Part shown: positions 37,415 through 37,773 of the stretch, piece by piece
Layout: each line of letters starts with the position of its first letter
Position numbering within the stretch: position 1 is the stretch's first letter
Origin: Saprospiraceae bacterium
GTDB lineage: Bacteria > Bacteroidota > Bacteroidia > Chitinophagales > Saprospiraceae
Assembly: GCA_020627985.1 (NCBI GenBank)
Contig: JAHDFV010000005.1
Span: 1-37,773, forward strand
Length of the DNA: 37,773 bases
Direction: 5' to 3'
The notes under the pieces: model-generated
Databases searched by the model: none
Told to the model about the DNA's origin: nothing
The model's input: only the letters and a program-made list of their open reading frames with translations
Position numbers and translations under genes: made by a program

Positions 37415-37773
37415 TGCCTAAAGATTTAATTAAGTCTGTAGTTATTTTTTTTATTCCAATACTTGCTGTAGCAGCTTTTTTGGAATATTATACACAGGTA
37501 AGATCTGAAAATGAAATTAATGCAAAATTAGAATTAATTGAAGAAAAAAGGGAAGATACGAAACTTGTCTTTTTTGGGAATTCACATGGGAGAAATGCTT
37601 TTGTACCTTCTCTTTTTGAAGAAGAAAATATAAACCTTTGTATTGGAGGTAGTAATTTATTTTATAATAAAGAATTTATAAAAGAAAATGTAAACTCCTT
37701 TCCTAATTTAAAAACATTGGTATTGAATGTATCATATCAAAGTTTATATTTTGATATGGATGAATTGCCTGAT
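37414..37773 (+). CDS. SGNH/AlgJ-like membrane-anchored protein, N-terminal part (3' end outside window)
   Basis: ATG overlapping the MBOAT stop; MPKDLIKSVVIFFIPILAVAAFLEYY...KLVFFGNSHGRNAFVPSLFEEENINLCIGGSNLFYN (GNSH block-I-like). No stop before the window end, so it is absent from the ORF track. Confidence 0.7.
   Translation, partial: MPKDLIKSVVIFFIPILAVAAFLEYYTQVRSENEINAKLELIEEKREDTKLVFFGNSHGRNAFVPSLFEEENINLCIGGSNLFYNKEFIKENVNSFPNLKTLVLNVSYQSLYFDMDELPD

Noticed and set aside
1-37773. CRISPR arrays, tRNA/rRNA genes, IS elements or phage genes
   Set aside because: No regularly spaced repeats, cloverleaf/rRNA signatures, transposase or phage-type proteins were seen in the ORFs or intergenic gaps.

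Overview
The window is a roughly 37.8 kb AT-rich block in which every convincing gene is on the + strand. It looks like the core of an exopolysaccharide/capsule biosynthesis locus from a Bacteroidota-type bacterium; the marine Cytophagia flavour is inference from gene content and composition. Main parts: (1) the 3' end of a UDP-glucose 6-dehydrogenase gene; (2) a sulfate-activation module (tandem DUF2061 membrane protein, cysC, cysD, cysN); (3) rfbB-rfbA-rfbC and a UDP-glucuronate decarboxylase; (4) a Wzy/O-antigen-ligase-like protein; (5) an APS-reductase-type CysH followed by four SDR genes, one of which (11513..12664) reads as a UDP-sulfoquinovose synthase (SQD1/SqdB/Agl3 family), then a perfect palindrome/terminator-like hairpin; (6) a Wzx flippase and a sulfotransferase / polysaccharide deacetylase / sulfotransferase trio; (7) glycosyltransferases, a WcaF-like acetyltransferase, a WcaJ-like initiating transferase and a Wzi-like protein; (8) TviB- and TviC-like genes flanking two translationally coupled, divergent PLP enzymes; (9) a neuB-neuC-(D-2-hydroxyacid dehydrogenase)-neuA nonulosonate cassette; (10) a methyltransferase, a frameshifted GT-B-like gene, a PhyH-like dioxygenase, an MBOAT (AlgI-like) acyltransferase and the start of an SGNH-like protein. 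The most interesting proposal is a locus that routes APS two ways: to PAPS (CysC) for O/N-sulfation by sulfotransferases, and to sulfite (CysH) for making UDP-sulfoquinovose. This would give a polysaccharide that is both sulfated and sulfonated. No RNA genes, CRISPR arrays or transposons were recognised. All family assignments come from reading motifs by eye, with no database search.
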